Under the pieces are notes generated by a model. It was not told the origin of the DNA and did no database searches. It saw only the letters and a program-made list of their open reading frames with translations. Source: Actinoallomurus liliacearum (GTDB lineage: Bacteria > Actinomycetota > Actinomycetes > Streptosporangiales > Streptosporangiaceae). Taken from it: DNA of 64,000 nucleotides. Both the position numbers and the translations under genes were made by a program. Each line of letters opens with the position of its first letter. Position 1 is the stretch's first letter. Positions 44,129-52,693 of this stretch are shown piece after piece. The DNA lies in NCBI RefSeq assembly GCF_039542035.1, contig NZ_BAABHJ010000012.1:186001-250000 (forward strand). The letters run 5' to 3'.

Positions 44129-44715
44129 TATTCCCGATTACGGACAGACCCGGCGATAAGTGACGCGATGCCCCGCGCCGCCTCGTCGTCCAGCGGAGCG
44201 GTGCGGAACAGCAGGCGGTACCAGAGCACGCCGTACACCACGTCGTGCAGCAGGCCGAGGTCCGCGTCGGCGGGGATCTCGCCGCGCGCCACGGCCTGGT
44301 TCAGCACCGTGCGCAGGGCGGCCCGGCGGCCGGCGAGGAAGTGGTCGCGGAAGGCCTCGGCGAACTCCGGATCGAGCAGCGACTGGGCCAGCAGGCCCTT
44401 CAGCACCGGCCCCTCCGACTCCTGCATCCCGAACGTGCGGCTGAGGAAGGCGCTCAGGTCGGCTTCGAGGCCGCCCTCGTCGGGGATCGGGATGCCCTCC
44501 GACGCCACGTTGAGCAGCGAGTCCAGCGCGACGTCCGCCTTGGACCGCCACCACCGGTAGATCGTCTGCTTGCCGACCCCCGCCCGCGCCGCGATCCCCT
44601 CCATCGTCAGCCCGCCGTAGCCGCGCTCGAGGAGTTCGTCGTGCGTCGCCTTGAGGATCGCCAACCGGGCCGCCTCGCTTCGCGGGCGGCCGGGACGTCG
44701 CGTGCCGTCGACCAT
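44128..44715 (-). CDS. TetR-family regulator divergent from SDR gene
   Basis: 195 residues. The DNA-binding domain contains GLTMEGIAARAGVGKQTIYR and WWRSKADVALDSLLN. The C-terminal domain belongs to the TetR group with LKGLLAQSLLDPEFAEAFRD. The ATG at 44715 faces the SDR gene at 44784; two identical-consensus operators lie between them. Likely represses both genes. Confidence 0.92.
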   Translation of the reverse strand: MVDGTRRPGRPRSEAARLAILKATHDELLERGYGGLTMEGIAARAGVGKQTIYRWWRSKADVALDSLLNVASEGIPIPDEGGLEADLSAFLSRTFGMQESEGPVLKGLLAQSLLDPEFAEAFRDHFLAGRRAALRTVLNQAVARGEIPADADLGLLHDVVYGVLWYRLLFRTAPLDDEAARGIASLIAGSVRNRE

Positions 44716-44729
44716 GCCCCCACTTTACA

Positions 44730-44769
44730 AGACGGCCCGTCTCGGAATATATTTCGAGACGAAGCGTCT
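44730..44769. promoter_or_regulatory. Twin TetR operators AGACG-N3-CGTCT
   Basis: AGACG-GCC-CGTCT at 44730-44742 and AGACG-AAG-CGTCT at 44757-44769 have centres 27 bp apart in the divergent tetR/SDR promoter region. An AT-rich core GAATATATT between them may hold the -10 element. The spacing suits two dimers flanking or covering both promoters. Confidence 0.75.
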
Positions 44770-44783
44770 AGAAACTTGGAGAC

Positions 44784-45479
44784 ATGATGCGCGTAGTCGT
44801 GCTGGGCGGTACGTCGGGTGTCGGACTGGCGATCGCCGAGAGCTGTGCCGCGAACGGTGACGAGGTGCTCGTGACCGGGCGCGACCCGGAGAAGCTGAAG
44901 GCGGTCGCGGAGAAGGTCGCCGTCGCGGAGGCGGTGGACGGACGGTCTGCGGAGGACGTCCGGGCGTTCTTCGGACGGCACGGCCGGTTCGACCACCTGG
45001 TGCTCGCGCTGAGCGGGGCGAGCGGCGCGGGCGCCCTTCGGGACCTGAAGATGGACGACCTGCGGGCCGGTTTCGAGGGCAAGTTCTTCCCGCACCTCCT
45101 CGCGGCGCAGGCGGCCCTCGACACGATCGCCGAGGACGGGTCGATCACCTTCATCACCGCCGCCAGCGCCCAGGGCTCGATGCCCGGCACGGCGGGCCTG
45201 GCGGCGGTCAACGGGGCGCTGGAGCGGGCCGTGCCGCCGCTGGCCGCCGAGCTCGCGCCGATCCGCGTCAACGCGGTCTCGCCCGGTGTGATCGACACGC
45301 CCTGGTGGTCCTTCCTGCCCGAGGAGCAGCGGCGCGAGCAGTTCGCCGCCTACGCCGAGCAGACGCCCGTCCGCCGGGTCGGCCGCCCCGAGGACGTCGC
45401 CGACGCGGTCCGCTACCTCATGGGCGCCGGCTTCGTCACGGGCAGGGTCCTCACCTGCGACGGCGGCCTGAGCCTCTGA
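44784..45479 (+). CDS. Atypical SDR oxidoreductase lacking the YxxxK pair
   Basis: 231 residues. The Rossmann start is MMRVVVLGGTSGVGLAIAES. The later SDR blocks (ITAASAQGSMPG, RVNAVSPGVIDTPWW, VTGRVLTCDGG) are normal. At the active site, however, LAAVNGALE replaces the usual YxxxKaAle, so both catalytic Tyr and Lys are missing. It may work by another mechanism, bind NAD(P) only as a sensor, or be inactive; I recall similar actinomycete proteins. The ATG at 44784 has GGAG upstream. Controlled by the divergent TetR. Confidence 0.88.
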   Translation: MMRVVVLGGTSGVGLAIAESCAANGDEVLVTGRDPEKLKAVAEKVAVAEAVDGRSAEDVRAFFGRHGRFDHLVLALSGASGAGALRDLKMDDLRAGFEGKFFPHLLAAQAALDTIAEDGSITFITAASAQGSMPGTAGLAAVNGALERAVPPLAAELAPIRVNAVSPGVIDTPWWSFLPEEQRREQFAAYAEQTPVRRVGRPEDVADAVRYLMGAGFVTGRVLTCDGGLSL

Positions 45480-45585
45480 CCGCTGCGGCGCCGCCACCGT
45501 ACGGCGCCCGTCCGCGCCGCCGTCCCGGGCGTCCGGCCCCACCGCCGTGGCCCGCCGACGGCGGCGCGGATAGGCTGATGCCGCG

Positions 45586-46740
45586 ATGGTGTACCTAGAT
45601 CACGCGGCGACCACGCCGATGCTGCCCGAGGCGATCGAGGCGATGACCGCGGAGCTCGCGCGCATCGGCAACCCCTCCTCGCTGCACGCCTCCGGCCGCC
45701 GCGCCCGGCGCGTCGTCGAGGAGTCGCGCGAGATCATCGCCGAGTCGCTGGGCGCCCGGCCCAGCGAGGTGGTCTTCACCAGCGGCGGCACCGAGGCCGA
45801 CAACCTCGCGCTCAAAGGGATCTTCTGGACCCGCCGGAGCGCCGATCCGGCCCGGACCCGCGTGCTGGTCAGCGCGATCGAGCACCACGCCGTGCTCGAC
45901 TCGGCGCAGTGGCTGGCCGACCGCGAGGGGGCGAGCGTCGAGCACCTGGCCGTCGACGCCGACGGCAGGGTCCGGCCCGACACCCTGCGCGCCGCCATCG
46001 ACCGCGACCCCGGCACGGTGGCGGTCGTCAGCGTCATGTGGGCCAACAACGAGATCGGCACGGTGCAGCCGATCGCCGAGCTCGCCGCGATCGCCCGCGA
46101 GCACGGCATCCCGTTCCACACCGACGCCGTTCAGGCGGTCGCGCAGCTCCCCATCACGTTCGGCACGGACGCGATGACCGTCACCGGGCACAAGATCGGC
46201 GGGCCGGTCGGCGCCGGCGCCCTGCTGCTCGCCAAGGGCCTGGACCCCGTTCCCGTCCTGCACGGCGGCGGCCAGGAACGCGACGTACGGTCCGGCACTC
46301 TCGACGCCGCCGCGATCGCCGGCTTCGCCACCGCGATGCGCGTCGCCGTCTCCCGGCGGACCGCCGAGGCGGAGCGCCTGGCCCGGCTCCGCGACGACCT
46401 CATCGAGCGCGTCCGCGCGGCCGTGCCCGACGTCGTCCTCAACGGCGACCCCGAGAACCGGCTCCCCGGCAACGCCCACCTGTCCTTCCCCGGCTGCGAG
46501 GGCGACGCCCTGCTGATGCTGCTCGACGCCCGGGACGTCGAGTGCTCGACCGGGTCGGCGTGCTCGGCCGGCGTCGCCGAGCCCAGCCACGTGCTCCTCG
46601 CGATGGGCGCCGACCTGCCGCGGGCACGGGGCTCGCTGCGGTTCTCCCTCGGCCACACGAGCACGCAGGCCGACATCGACGCCGTCGCCGACGTCATCGG
46701 CCCCGTCATCGAGCGCGCCCGCCGCGCCGGCGCCGCCTGA
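45586..46740 (+). CDS. Cysteine desulfurase (IscS/NifS-type)
   Basis: 384-residue PLP enzyme that takes sulfur from cysteine to give alanine and an enzyme-bound persulfide. N terminus MVYLDHAATTPMLPEAIEA. PLP-binding motifs are VSAIEHHAVLDSA, FHTDAVQAVAQ and TGHKIGGPVGAGALL (Schiff-base Lys). The sulfur-carrying Cys lies in VECSTGSACSAGVAEPSHVL. The mnmA gene is 1.7 kb downstream, and in other actinomycetes the two are close, so this enzyme probably feeds tRNA 2-thiolation. The ATG at 45586 has weak ribosome binding. Confidence 0.95.
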   Translation: MVYLDHAATTPMLPEAIEAMTAELARIGNPSSLHASGRRARRVVEESREIIAESLGARPSEVVFTSGGTEADNLALKGIFWTRRSADPARTRVLVSAIEHHAVLDSAQWLADREGASVEHLAVDADGRVRPDTLRAAIDRDPGTVAVVSVMWANNEIGTVQPIAELAAIAREHGIPFHTDAVQAVAQLPITFGTDAMTVTGHKIGGPVGAGALLLAKGLDPVPVLHGGGQERDVRSGTLDAAAIAGFATAMRVAVSRRTAEAERLARLRDDLIERVRAAVPDVVLNGDPENRLPGNAHLSFPGCEGDALLMLLDARDVECSTGSACSAGVAEPSHVLLAMGADLPRARGSLRFSLGHTSTQADIDAVADVIGPVIERARRAGAA

Positions 46741-46797
46741 CCGCGCCCCGCCCATGCTCGCGCACGCAGCCGGTGATGGCCGGATCAGGCCAGAACC

Positions 46798-47799
46798 TTA
46801 CGGCTGGTAGGGCTCCAGGACCTCCCACGCCGGATCCGGCTGGGAGGAGACCTTGGCCCGGCCCTCCGACCAGCCCGCGGCGAGCTGGTCGAGCTCGGCG
46901 ACCGCGCCGGACTCCGGGTCGACGTACAGGTGGAACACCCGCCGCCCGTCGCCGCTCTCGTGCGCGGCCAGCAGGACACGCTCGCCCATCGCCTCGATCG
47001 ACTTCTCGAAGTCCCGGAGCGCCGACGCCGACGGCTCGACCGGGAGCCGGTCCGGATTCGCGTTCGCGTACGGCAGCGCCACCGCGACGTACAGGTCGCA
47101 CAGCGGGTGGTCCTGCCGGTGCAGCGGGAAGCGCACGGCCACCCGTGCCGCGTGGCCCAGTGGGGTGCGGCCCTCACCGGTCAGCCACGCCGGGTCGCCG
47201 AACGGCGCCGCGACCTGCTCGACCACCGCGGACAGCATCGACGGCGGCAGCGCGTCCATCGGCTCTTCGGTCACCACCGTGACGTCGCCGGTCCACCGGG
47301 CGACGTCGTCCTCGCCCAGCGCCCAGTCCAGCACGCGGTACGTGAGGGCGAGCTGCGTCTCCTCCGGTACGAACAGGAAGTCCGGGTGGTAGGCGGTGAT
47401 GTCGACGCGGGCGCGCCGGGCGTCCGCGCGCAGGCCCATCCGCACATAACTCAGGTCGAACTCGTGGTCTTCGAGCTGAAGCTTGCCCTCCAGCATGGCC
47501 GGATCGGCCGTCCGCGCCGGGCGGTACTGCCAGCCGTCGTCGGGCGCCGCCCGGAACCAGCGCTCCGCGATCCCGCGCAGCTCGCCGACCCCGCCGCCGC
47601 TCACCGTCAGACTAGGCCCCGGCCCGATCTCCCACTCCAGGTCGGGGTGCATCGCCTCGACGTGCGCGCTGATCTGCTCGGCGATTGCCTCGGGGACGTT
47701 GTCGTCCAGCCGTTCCCGGGCCTCCGGCCACCACTCCCAGAACCGGGCGATGGCGGCATTGGGCGAAGGCGTACCTGGAGAGCGTCGGAAGATTCCCAT
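46798..47799 (-). CDS. Conserved hypothetical protein, DUF695-like
   Basis: 333 residues, no signal or membrane helix. The N terminus contains IARFWEWWPEARERLDDNVP and HPDLEWEIGPGPSLTVSGG. The C terminus has VLLAAHESGDGRRVFHLYVD, similar to DUF695-type proteins that contain this GD(G)RRVFH pattern. It appears cytoplasmic and acidic. The ATG at 47799 lacks a clear Shine-Dalgarno sequence. Convergent with the cysteine desulfurase. Function unknown. Confidence 0.78.
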   Translation of the reverse strand: MGIFRRSPGTPSPNAAIARFWEWWPEARERLDDNVPEAIAEQISAHVEAMHPDLEWEIGPGPSLTVSGGGVGELRGIAERWFRAAPDDGWQYRPARTADPAMLEGKLQLEDHEFDLSYVRMGLRADARRARVDITAYHPDFLFVPEETQLALTYRVLDWALGEDDVARWTGDVTVVTEEPMDALPPSMLSAVVEQVAAPFGDPAWLTGEGRTPLGHAARVAVRFPLHRQDHPLCDLYVAVALPYANANPDRLPVEPSASALRDFEKSIEAMGERVLLAAHESGDGRRVFHLYVDPESGAVAELDQLAAGWSEGRAKVSSQPDPAWEVLEPYQP

Positions 47800-48400
47800 G
47801 GTGCGGCCAATCGTACGGCCGACAATGACCTCTCCAGCCTAATCACGCCCGATTCCCGACCCGAATCTTGCCCGTTCCCGCCGGGGTACTCGATCGCTGA
47901 AGGTGACCACTCATGTACAGAGCGAGGCGCCGTCGCCATGCGGCAGCGGCGGCATCGGCGAGCCAGAGGCCCGGCGAAGTGGAGGCGGCCGCTTGACGTA
48001 CTGTGACGCCGAGTGGCAGTGCCGCCCGCTCGCATAGTCGGCCTATCGTTCTCGCGTCTGCGGCCTGAAGCTTCTCCCCTTCGCGGCGTTCGATCAGGAT
48101 GTTGCCGGCCTGTTGTCCTCATCCCGCAGAAGCCCTCGGAGCGGCGCCTCGCACTGGGCGATATGCGCGCTCTCCGCGATGGCCGCGGTTATGAGATAGA
48201 TGCCGGTGCGTGCCGGCGTTGGTTCGGCGTCGGCCTCGTCCAGGTATGCAAAGGATCCCACGCGGCGCACCGTAGAGGATGTCGACACGCTGCGTGTGTG
48301 GATCGCTACAGATCGCAGTCGCTATTCGGCCTTCGTCCGGTTATGTCGTTGGTTACGGCTGAGCGGGGGGTGGGGGTGAGCGCGTACCCTCGTGTAGGTC
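47800..48400. other. 601-bp region without a supported gene
   Basis: Between the divergent DUF695-like gene and mnmA. A minus-strand frame at 48094-48288 (64 codons; GIYLITAAIAESAHIAQCEA in its centre) is the only stretch that might be coding; its third-position GC is lower than in neighbouring genes and it has no recognised family. A plus-strand frame at 48013-48573 runs into mnmA and looks like a shadow. The mnmA promoter must lie near the right end. Possibly the remnant of a lost gene. Confidence 0.4.
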
Positions 48401-49492
48401 ATGACTCTTCGCGTACTCGCCGCCATGTCGGGCGGCGTCGACTCCGCCGTGGCCGCCGCTCGTGCCGCCGAGGCCGGTCACGAGGTGACCGGCGTGCACC
48501 TCGCGCTCTCGTCCAACCCGCAGTCGTACCGCACCGGCGCGCGGGGGTGCTGCACGCTCGAGGACGCGCGTGACGCCCGCCGGGCGGCCGACGTGATCGG
48601 CATTCCCTTCTACGTGTGGGACATGGCCGAGCGGTTCGACCGCGACGTCGTCCAGGACTTCGTCGCCGAATACGCCGCGGGCCGTACGCCCAACCCGTGC
48701 CTGCGCTGCAACGAGAAGATCAAGTTCCAGGCGCTGCTGGACAAGGCGCTCGCGCTCGGGTTCGACGCGGTCTGCACCGGTCACCACGCCCGGCTTGCCG
48801 ACGGGGAGCTGCGGCGCAGCGTCGACCTCGGCAAGGACCAGTCGTACGTCCTGGCCGTCTGCACGCGTGAGCAGCTGGCGCACGCCATGTTCCCGCTCGG
48901 CGACACGACCAAGGCGGAGGTGCGACGGGAGGCCGAGCGGCGCGGGCTGGCGGTCGCCGACAAGCCGGACAGCCACGACATCTGCTTCATCGCCGACGGT
49001 GACACCCAGGGCTTCCTGGCCGACCGGCTCGGCGCGGAGAAGGGGCGGATCGTGGACGCGTCGGGGGAGGTCCTCGGTGAGCACGACGGGGCGTACGCCT
49101 ACACGATCGGCCAGCGTAAGGGGCTGCGGCTCGGCCGCCCGGCGCCCGACGGCCGGCCGCGCTACGTCCTCGACATCTCGCCGGTGACCAACACGGTGAC
49201 GGTCGGGCCGCGCGAGGCCCTGGACGTCCATGAGATCCACGGCGAGCGTCCGGTCTGGCTGGGCGAGCCGCTCACCGCGCCGTACGACTGCAAGGTGCAG
49301 TTGCGGGCGCACGGTGAGGTGTACGACTGCTCGGCGGTGCCGGTCGGGGACGTGCTGCGGATCTCGCTGCACGCGCCGGCGCGCGGAGTGGCCAAGGGCC
49401 AGGCGGCCGTGCTGTACGACGGCGACCGGGTGCTCGGTTCCGCGACGATCGCGGCGACGTTCTCGGCGAGCACCGTTCAGGCCGGCGCCTGA
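48401..49492 (+). CDS. mnmA: tRNA-specific 2-thiouridylase
   Basis: 363 residues. The ATP pyrophosphatase P-loop is MSGGVDSAVAAARAAEAGH at the N terminus. The catalytic cysteines are in TPNPCLRCNEKIKFQAL and HDICFIADGDTQGFL. DGAYAYTIGQRKGLRLGRP and the C-terminal beta barrel are as expected. It makes 2-thiouridine at tRNA position 34 with sulfur from the cysteine desulfurase encoded upstream. ATG 48401 fixes the standard N terminus MTLRVLAAMSGG. Confidence 0.97.
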   Translation: MTLRVLAAMSGGVDSAVAAARAAEAGHEVTGVHLALSSNPQSYRTGARGCCTLEDARDARRAADVIGIPFYVWDMAERFDRDVVQDFVAEYAAGRTPNPCLRCNEKIKFQALLDKALALGFDAVCTGHHARLADGELRRSVDLGKDQSYVLAVCTREQLAHAMFPLGDTTKAEVRREAERRGLAVADKPDSHDICFIADGDTQGFLADRLGAEKGRIVDASGEVLGEHDGAYAYTIGQRKGLRLGRPAPDGRPRYVLDISPVTNTVTVGPREALDVHEIHGERPVWLGEPLTAPYDCKVQLRAHGEVYDCSAVPVGDVLRISLHAPARGVAKGQAAVLYDGDRVLGSATIAATFSASTVQAGA

Positions 49493-49499
49493 GCGTTTC

Positions 49500-49799
49500 T
49501 CAGGTGTGCGACCGGGCCGCCGCGACGATGCGCTCCAGCGCCGCGGCGTGGGCGGCGAACGCGGTGCGCCCCTGGTCGGTGAGCCGGATGAGGGTCCGGC
49601 GGGCGGTGCCCGAGCGTTCCTTGCGGACGGTGACGTAGCCGGCGTCCTGCAGCGCGGTGATCTGCTTGGACAGGGCGGAGTCGCTGGTGCCGATGGTCTC
49701 GCGGAGGAACCGGAACTCCACCCACTCGGCCGGGGCCAGGAGCGCCACGATCGACAGCCTCGCCGGTACGTGGATGAACTCGTCGAAGCCTTCCTCCAT
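49500..49799 (-). CDS. Winged-helix transcriptional regulator (MarR/HTH_27-like)
   Basis: 99 residues. The winged helix covers RLSIVALLAPAEWVEFRFLR, then TSDSALSKQITALQDAGYVT and KERSGTARRTLIRLTDQGR (wing). It is the short type that is often encoded with a membrane protein. The ATG shares one base with the stop of the upstream membrane gene (TGATG), so the pair is co-translated. The double operator upstream of the operon is its probable target. Confidence 0.88.
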   Translation of the reverse strand: MEEGFDEFIHVPARLSIVALLAPAEWVEFRFLRETIGTSDSALSKQITALQDAGYVTVRKERSGTARRTLIRLTDQGRTAFAAHAAALERIVAAARSHT

Positions 49800-50239
49800 C
49801 AGAGCTCCCGGCGCAGCGTCGCCTTCATCGCCCGATTCAACCACGGCGCCATCAGGGCCCACGTCAGTGCCATGCCGACCGCTCCGATGGTCGAGGGGTA
49901 CGCCCAGTCCGCCAGTGAGGCGGCGACGTACAGTCCGACGAAGACGGTGATCACGGCCGCCATCATCAGCAGCACGAGCAGCGCCGACCTGTTCGTGTAG
50001 CGGGCGCGGCGCAGGCGGGCGCGGCGTGACCGGTTGGAGATCACGCCGAGTACGACGAGGAGTGCGATCGGGACGGCCTGGTAGGGCAGGGGGCCGGACA
50101 CGTAATCGGGGATGGCGGCCGCCACACAGAGCAGGATGGCGCCGCTGAGGACGAACCACCGGGGCACCGGGCCGAGAGCGGCGTCGGTGGTCTGGTCCTC
50201 GCGGTCCCGGATCTCGCGCAGAGCGTCTTCTGGAGTCAT
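49799..50239 (-). CDS. Small membrane protein co-operonic with regulator
   Basis: 146 residues with about four membrane helices in two hairpins (VLSGAILLCVAAAIPDYVSG, VPIALLVVLGVISN, then ALLVLLMMAAVITVFVGLYV and GAVGMALTWALMAPW). The linker is Arg-rich (RSRRARLRRARYTNRS). The ATG at 50239 has GGGAGG upstream and a double palindrome within 65 bp. Probably the regulated product of the operon; function unknown. Confidence 0.82.
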   Translation of the reverse strand: MTPEDALREIRDREDQTTDAALGPVPRWFVLSGAILLCVAAAIPDYVSGPLPYQAVPIALLVVLGVISNRSRRARLRRARYTNRSALLVLLMMAAVITVFVGLYVAASLADWAYPSTIGAVGMALTWALMAPWLNRAMKATLRREL

Positions 50240-50257
50240 GCTTCCTCCCGTGCGACG

Positions 50258-50304
50258 TACTTTCCTGATGGGAAAGTACCATCTACTTTCCCATCAGGAA
50301 AGTA
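50258..50304. promoter_or_regulatory. Double operator, two TACTTTCC-N5-GGAAAGTA sites
   Basis: Two 21-bp sites at 50258-50278 and 50284-50304 each have perfect 8-bp half-sites around a 5-bp centre. The second is the exact reverse complement of the first, so the whole 47 bp forms one giant inverted repeat with a 5-bp spacer. Centres are 26 bp apart. Placed just upstream of the membrane/regulator operon; almost certainly the autoregulatory operator. Confidence 0.85.
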
Positions 50305-50423
50305 GATGGTGCGCAGGCACGCCGCGGCCACATCGGGAGTTGCCGACTCCAGCCCGCCCCAGACGGTCCTCACCAAGAAGTCCCGCACGCCGTGCGGGAG
50401 CGAACGCAAAGGAGCTGATCAAC

Positions 50424-50558
50424 ATGACGCGAATCAAGCGGACCTGGCAGCGCACCAGCCTGGGCGTGGAGGTGGCGCGCTCGGAGCGTCAGACGCCCCA
50501 GACCAACGGTGCCCAGGGCGGCGAGACGCGCCGGTCCGGAGGCAAGAAGCAGGGCTGA
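50424..50558 (+). CDS. Small basic protein (44 residues)
   Basis: Begins MTRIKRTWQRTSLGVEVARS and ends in a Gly/Arg/Lys-rich tail (GGETRRSGGKKQG). AAAGGAG lies nine bases before the ATG, a strong ribosome-binding site. A hairpin terminator follows 47 bp after the stop, so it looks like a complete transcription unit. No family recognised; the basic tail suggests nucleic-acid contact. It is divergent from the regulator operon and may share the double operator. Confidence 0.55.
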   Translation: MTRIKRTWQRTSLGVEVARSERQTPQTNGAQGGETRRSGGKKQG

Positions 50559-50605
50559 CGGTACCGGCGGAAGCCGGAACCGGAACCATCCTGTCGTGAC
50601 AAGTG

Positions 50606-50631
50606 AGGGCCCGGCCGTCGCGCCGGGCCCT
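50606..50631 (+). terminator. Terminator after small basic gene
   Basis: AGGGCCCGGC and GCCGGGCCCT form a perfect 10-bp stem followed by CTTTC. Confidence 0.8.
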
Positions 50632-50691
50632 CTTTCTCGTGCTCCGTCCAGGGAAGACCTTGGCGATCGACGGGCGCGTAGGCTCGGGAGA

Positions 50692-51504
50692 ATGAGATTC
50701 GGTGTATCGACCTTCGTGACCGATGAGGGCATCGGACCGGCCGAGCTCGGCCGGGCGCTGGAGGAACGCGGGTTCGCGTCGCTGTACGTCGCCGAGCACA
50801 CGCACATCCCGGTGAGCCGCGAGACGCCGTACCCGGGCGGCGGGGACCTGCCGCGCGTCTACTACCGCACGCTGGACCCGATCGTCACGCTCACCGCGGC
50901 GGCCGTCGTCACCGAGCGGCTGACGCTGGGCACCGGTATCGCGCTGATCCCGCAGCGCGATCCGATCGTGTTCGCCAAGGAGGTCGCCTCGCTGGACCTG
51001 ATCTCCGGTGGGCGCGCCGCGATCGGCATCGGCGGCGGCTGGAACCGCGAGGAGATGCGCCACCACGGCACCGACCCGAAGACCCGGATGGCGCTCATGC
51101 GCGAGCGGGTGCTCGCCATGAAGGAGCTCTGGGCCAAGGACGAGGCCGAGTTCCACGGCGAGTACGTCGACTTCGACCCGACGTACTCCTGGCCGAAGCC
51201 GGTACGGACCCCGCCGATCCTCGTCGGCGGCTGGGGACCGAAGACGTTCGACCGGGTCCTGGAGTACGGCGACGGATGGCTGCCCATCGCCGGGGACACC
51301 GACGCCCTCGCGAAGGGCGTGAAGGAACTGCGCGAGCGCGCCGGCCGCCACGTGCCGGTCCACGTATACGCCACACCCGCGAAGCGGGAGGTCGTCGAGG
51401 GGCTGATCGCCGCCGAGGTGGACGAGATCCTGCTGTTCCTGCCGACCAAGCCCGCCGACGAGACGCTGCGCCGCCTCGACAGGATGGCCGAGCTCATCGC
51501 CTGA
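50692..51504 (+). CDS. LLM-class F420-dependent oxidoreductase
   Basis: 270 residues of the luciferase-like monooxygenase fold. MRFGVSTFVTDEGIGPAELG, SLYVAEHTHIPVSRETPYPG, LTLGTGIALIPQRDPIVFAK and RAAIGIGGGWNREEMRHHGT are typical of the actinobacterial F420-dependent group (TIGR03619-like). Uses reduced F420 rather than FMN; substrate unknown. ATG 50692 begins at the conserved first strand. Convergent with the aminotransferase gene. Confidence 0.9.
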   Translation: MRFGVSTFVTDEGIGPAELGRALEERGFASLYVAEHTHIPVSRETPYPGGGDLPRVYYRTLDPIVTLTAAAVVTERLTLGTGIALIPQRDPIVFAKEVASLDLISGGRAAIGIGGGWNREEMRHHGTDPKTRMALMRERVLAMKELWAKDEAEFHGEYVDFDPTYSWPKPVRTPPILVGGWGPKTFDRVLEYGDGWLPIAGDTDALAKGVKELRERAGRHVPVHVYATPAKREVVEGLIAAEVDEILLFLPTKPADETLRRLDRMAELIA

Positions 51505-51507
51505 CGG

Positions 51508-52677
51508 TCAGCCGAGCGCCTGGCGGAACCGGTCGCCGAGACCCGCCAGGCGCTCGACCGGTTCGTTGGCGAACACCAGCCGCAGGTACCGGTTCCCGTT
51601 CGGCCCCCAGCCGTCCATGGGTGTGGCCGCCACCTTCGCCCGGTCGAACAGGCGCTGCGACAGGTCCGCCGGGCTCAGCCCGAGTGGCTCGGCGTCGATG
51701 AGCAGCGACCAGCCGCCCTGCGGTCGGACGACCGGGTACGCGGCGAGTTCGCGCAGCACCGTGTCGCAGCGCCGCCCCCACTCGGCCGTGGCGGCGGCCA
51801 CGTCGGCGTCGGCGTCCGGCGCGTCCAGCGCGTCCAGCGCGGCGGCGACCGCGTCCTGGGCGAGGCCGACCTGGCAGACGACGTTGGTCAGGCCGACCAG
51901 CCGGACGTCGGCGAGGATGTCGGCGGGGCCGACGACCCAGCCGACCCGCCAGCCGATCATCCGCAGTTCCTTCGAGGCCGACCCCACGGTGATGGTCCGC
52001 CGCGCCAGCCCCTCGTGGGACGCCGGATGGCTCGGCGGCCGGCCGTCGAACCGGATGCGCTCCATGGCCGCGTCGTAGATCAGCCAGGCGCCGTGGCGCT
52101 CGCACGCGTCCGCGAGGGCCACCCAGTGCCGGTCGTCGAGCACGAGGCCGGTCGGCATGGCCGGGCTCATCATCAGGACCGCCGCGGTCCGCGGGCCCAC
52201 GGCCGCCGCGAGCCGCTCGGGGTCGACGGACCAGCCCTCCGCCGTGGCCTCGGCCGGGACGAAGCGCGTCACCCCGCCGGCGAGGCGCACCCGGTTCACC
52301 AATCCGGCGTAGACGGGGTCGCACAGCACGACCTCCTGGCCCGGCTCGACCGTGGCCAGCAGCGTGTTGAGGACGCCGTTCAGCCCGCCCGCCACGCTGA
52401 CGCACTCGGTGGCCGGATCGTACGCGCGCCCGGCGATCCGGCCCACGTGCGCGGCGGCCGCCGCCCGGAGCGACCGATGCCCCTGGAACGGCAGATAGCT
52501 GTTGGCCGCGTCGTCGTCGACGGCCGCGCGGGTGACGCCGAGGGCGACGGCGGGCGGCCTGAGGTCGGTGTCGAGGTTCTCCAGCCGCAGGAACTCCGGG
52601 TCGGCGACGGCGTCGGCGGCGTCCCCGACGACGTCCACGCCGATCCCGGGAATGTCGCGGAGTCTGGTGACGGTCAT
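51508..52677 (-). CDS. PLP-dependent aminotransferase class I/II
   Basis: 389 residues. The PLP Lys lies in TITVGSASKELRMIGWRVGW. Other landmarks are NSYLPFQGHRSLRAAAAAHV, SVAGGLNGVLNTLLATVEPG and the C-terminal RYLRLVFANEPVERL. It transfers amino groups between an amino acid and a keto acid; specificity unknown. The ATG at 52677 has GGAG upstream. Divergent from an XRE-cupin regulator only 40 bp away, which likely controls it. Confidence 0.92.
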   Translation of the reverse strand: MTVTRLRDIPGIGVDVVGDAADAVADPEFLRLENLDTDLRPPAVALGVTRAAVDDDAANSYLPFQGHRSLRAAAAAHVGRIAGRAYDPATECVSVAGGLNGVLNTLLATVEPGQEVVLCDPVYAGLVNRVRLAGGVTRFVPAEATAEGWSVDPERLAAAVGPRTAAVLMMSPAMPTGLVLDDRHWVALADACERHGAWLIYDAAMERIRFDGRPPSHPASHEGLARRTITVGSASKELRMIGWRVGWVVGPADILADVRLVGLTNVVCQVGLAQDAVAAALDALDAPDADADVAAATAEWGRRCDTVLRELAAYPVVRPQGGWSLLIDAEPLGLSPADLSQRLFDRAKVAATPMDGWGPNGNRYLRLVFANEPVERLAGLGDRFRQALG

Positions 52678-52693
52678 GTACGAACTCCGTTCG

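Noticed and set aside
48094..48288. 64-codon minus-strand frame
   Set aside because: Possible but unsupported: weak codon bias, no Shine-Dalgarno sequence and no known family; mentioned only in the gap description.
48013..48573. 186-codon plus-strand frame upstream of mnmA
   Set aside because: Runs into mnmA in another frame, has no ribosome-binding site, no motifs and atypical codon use.
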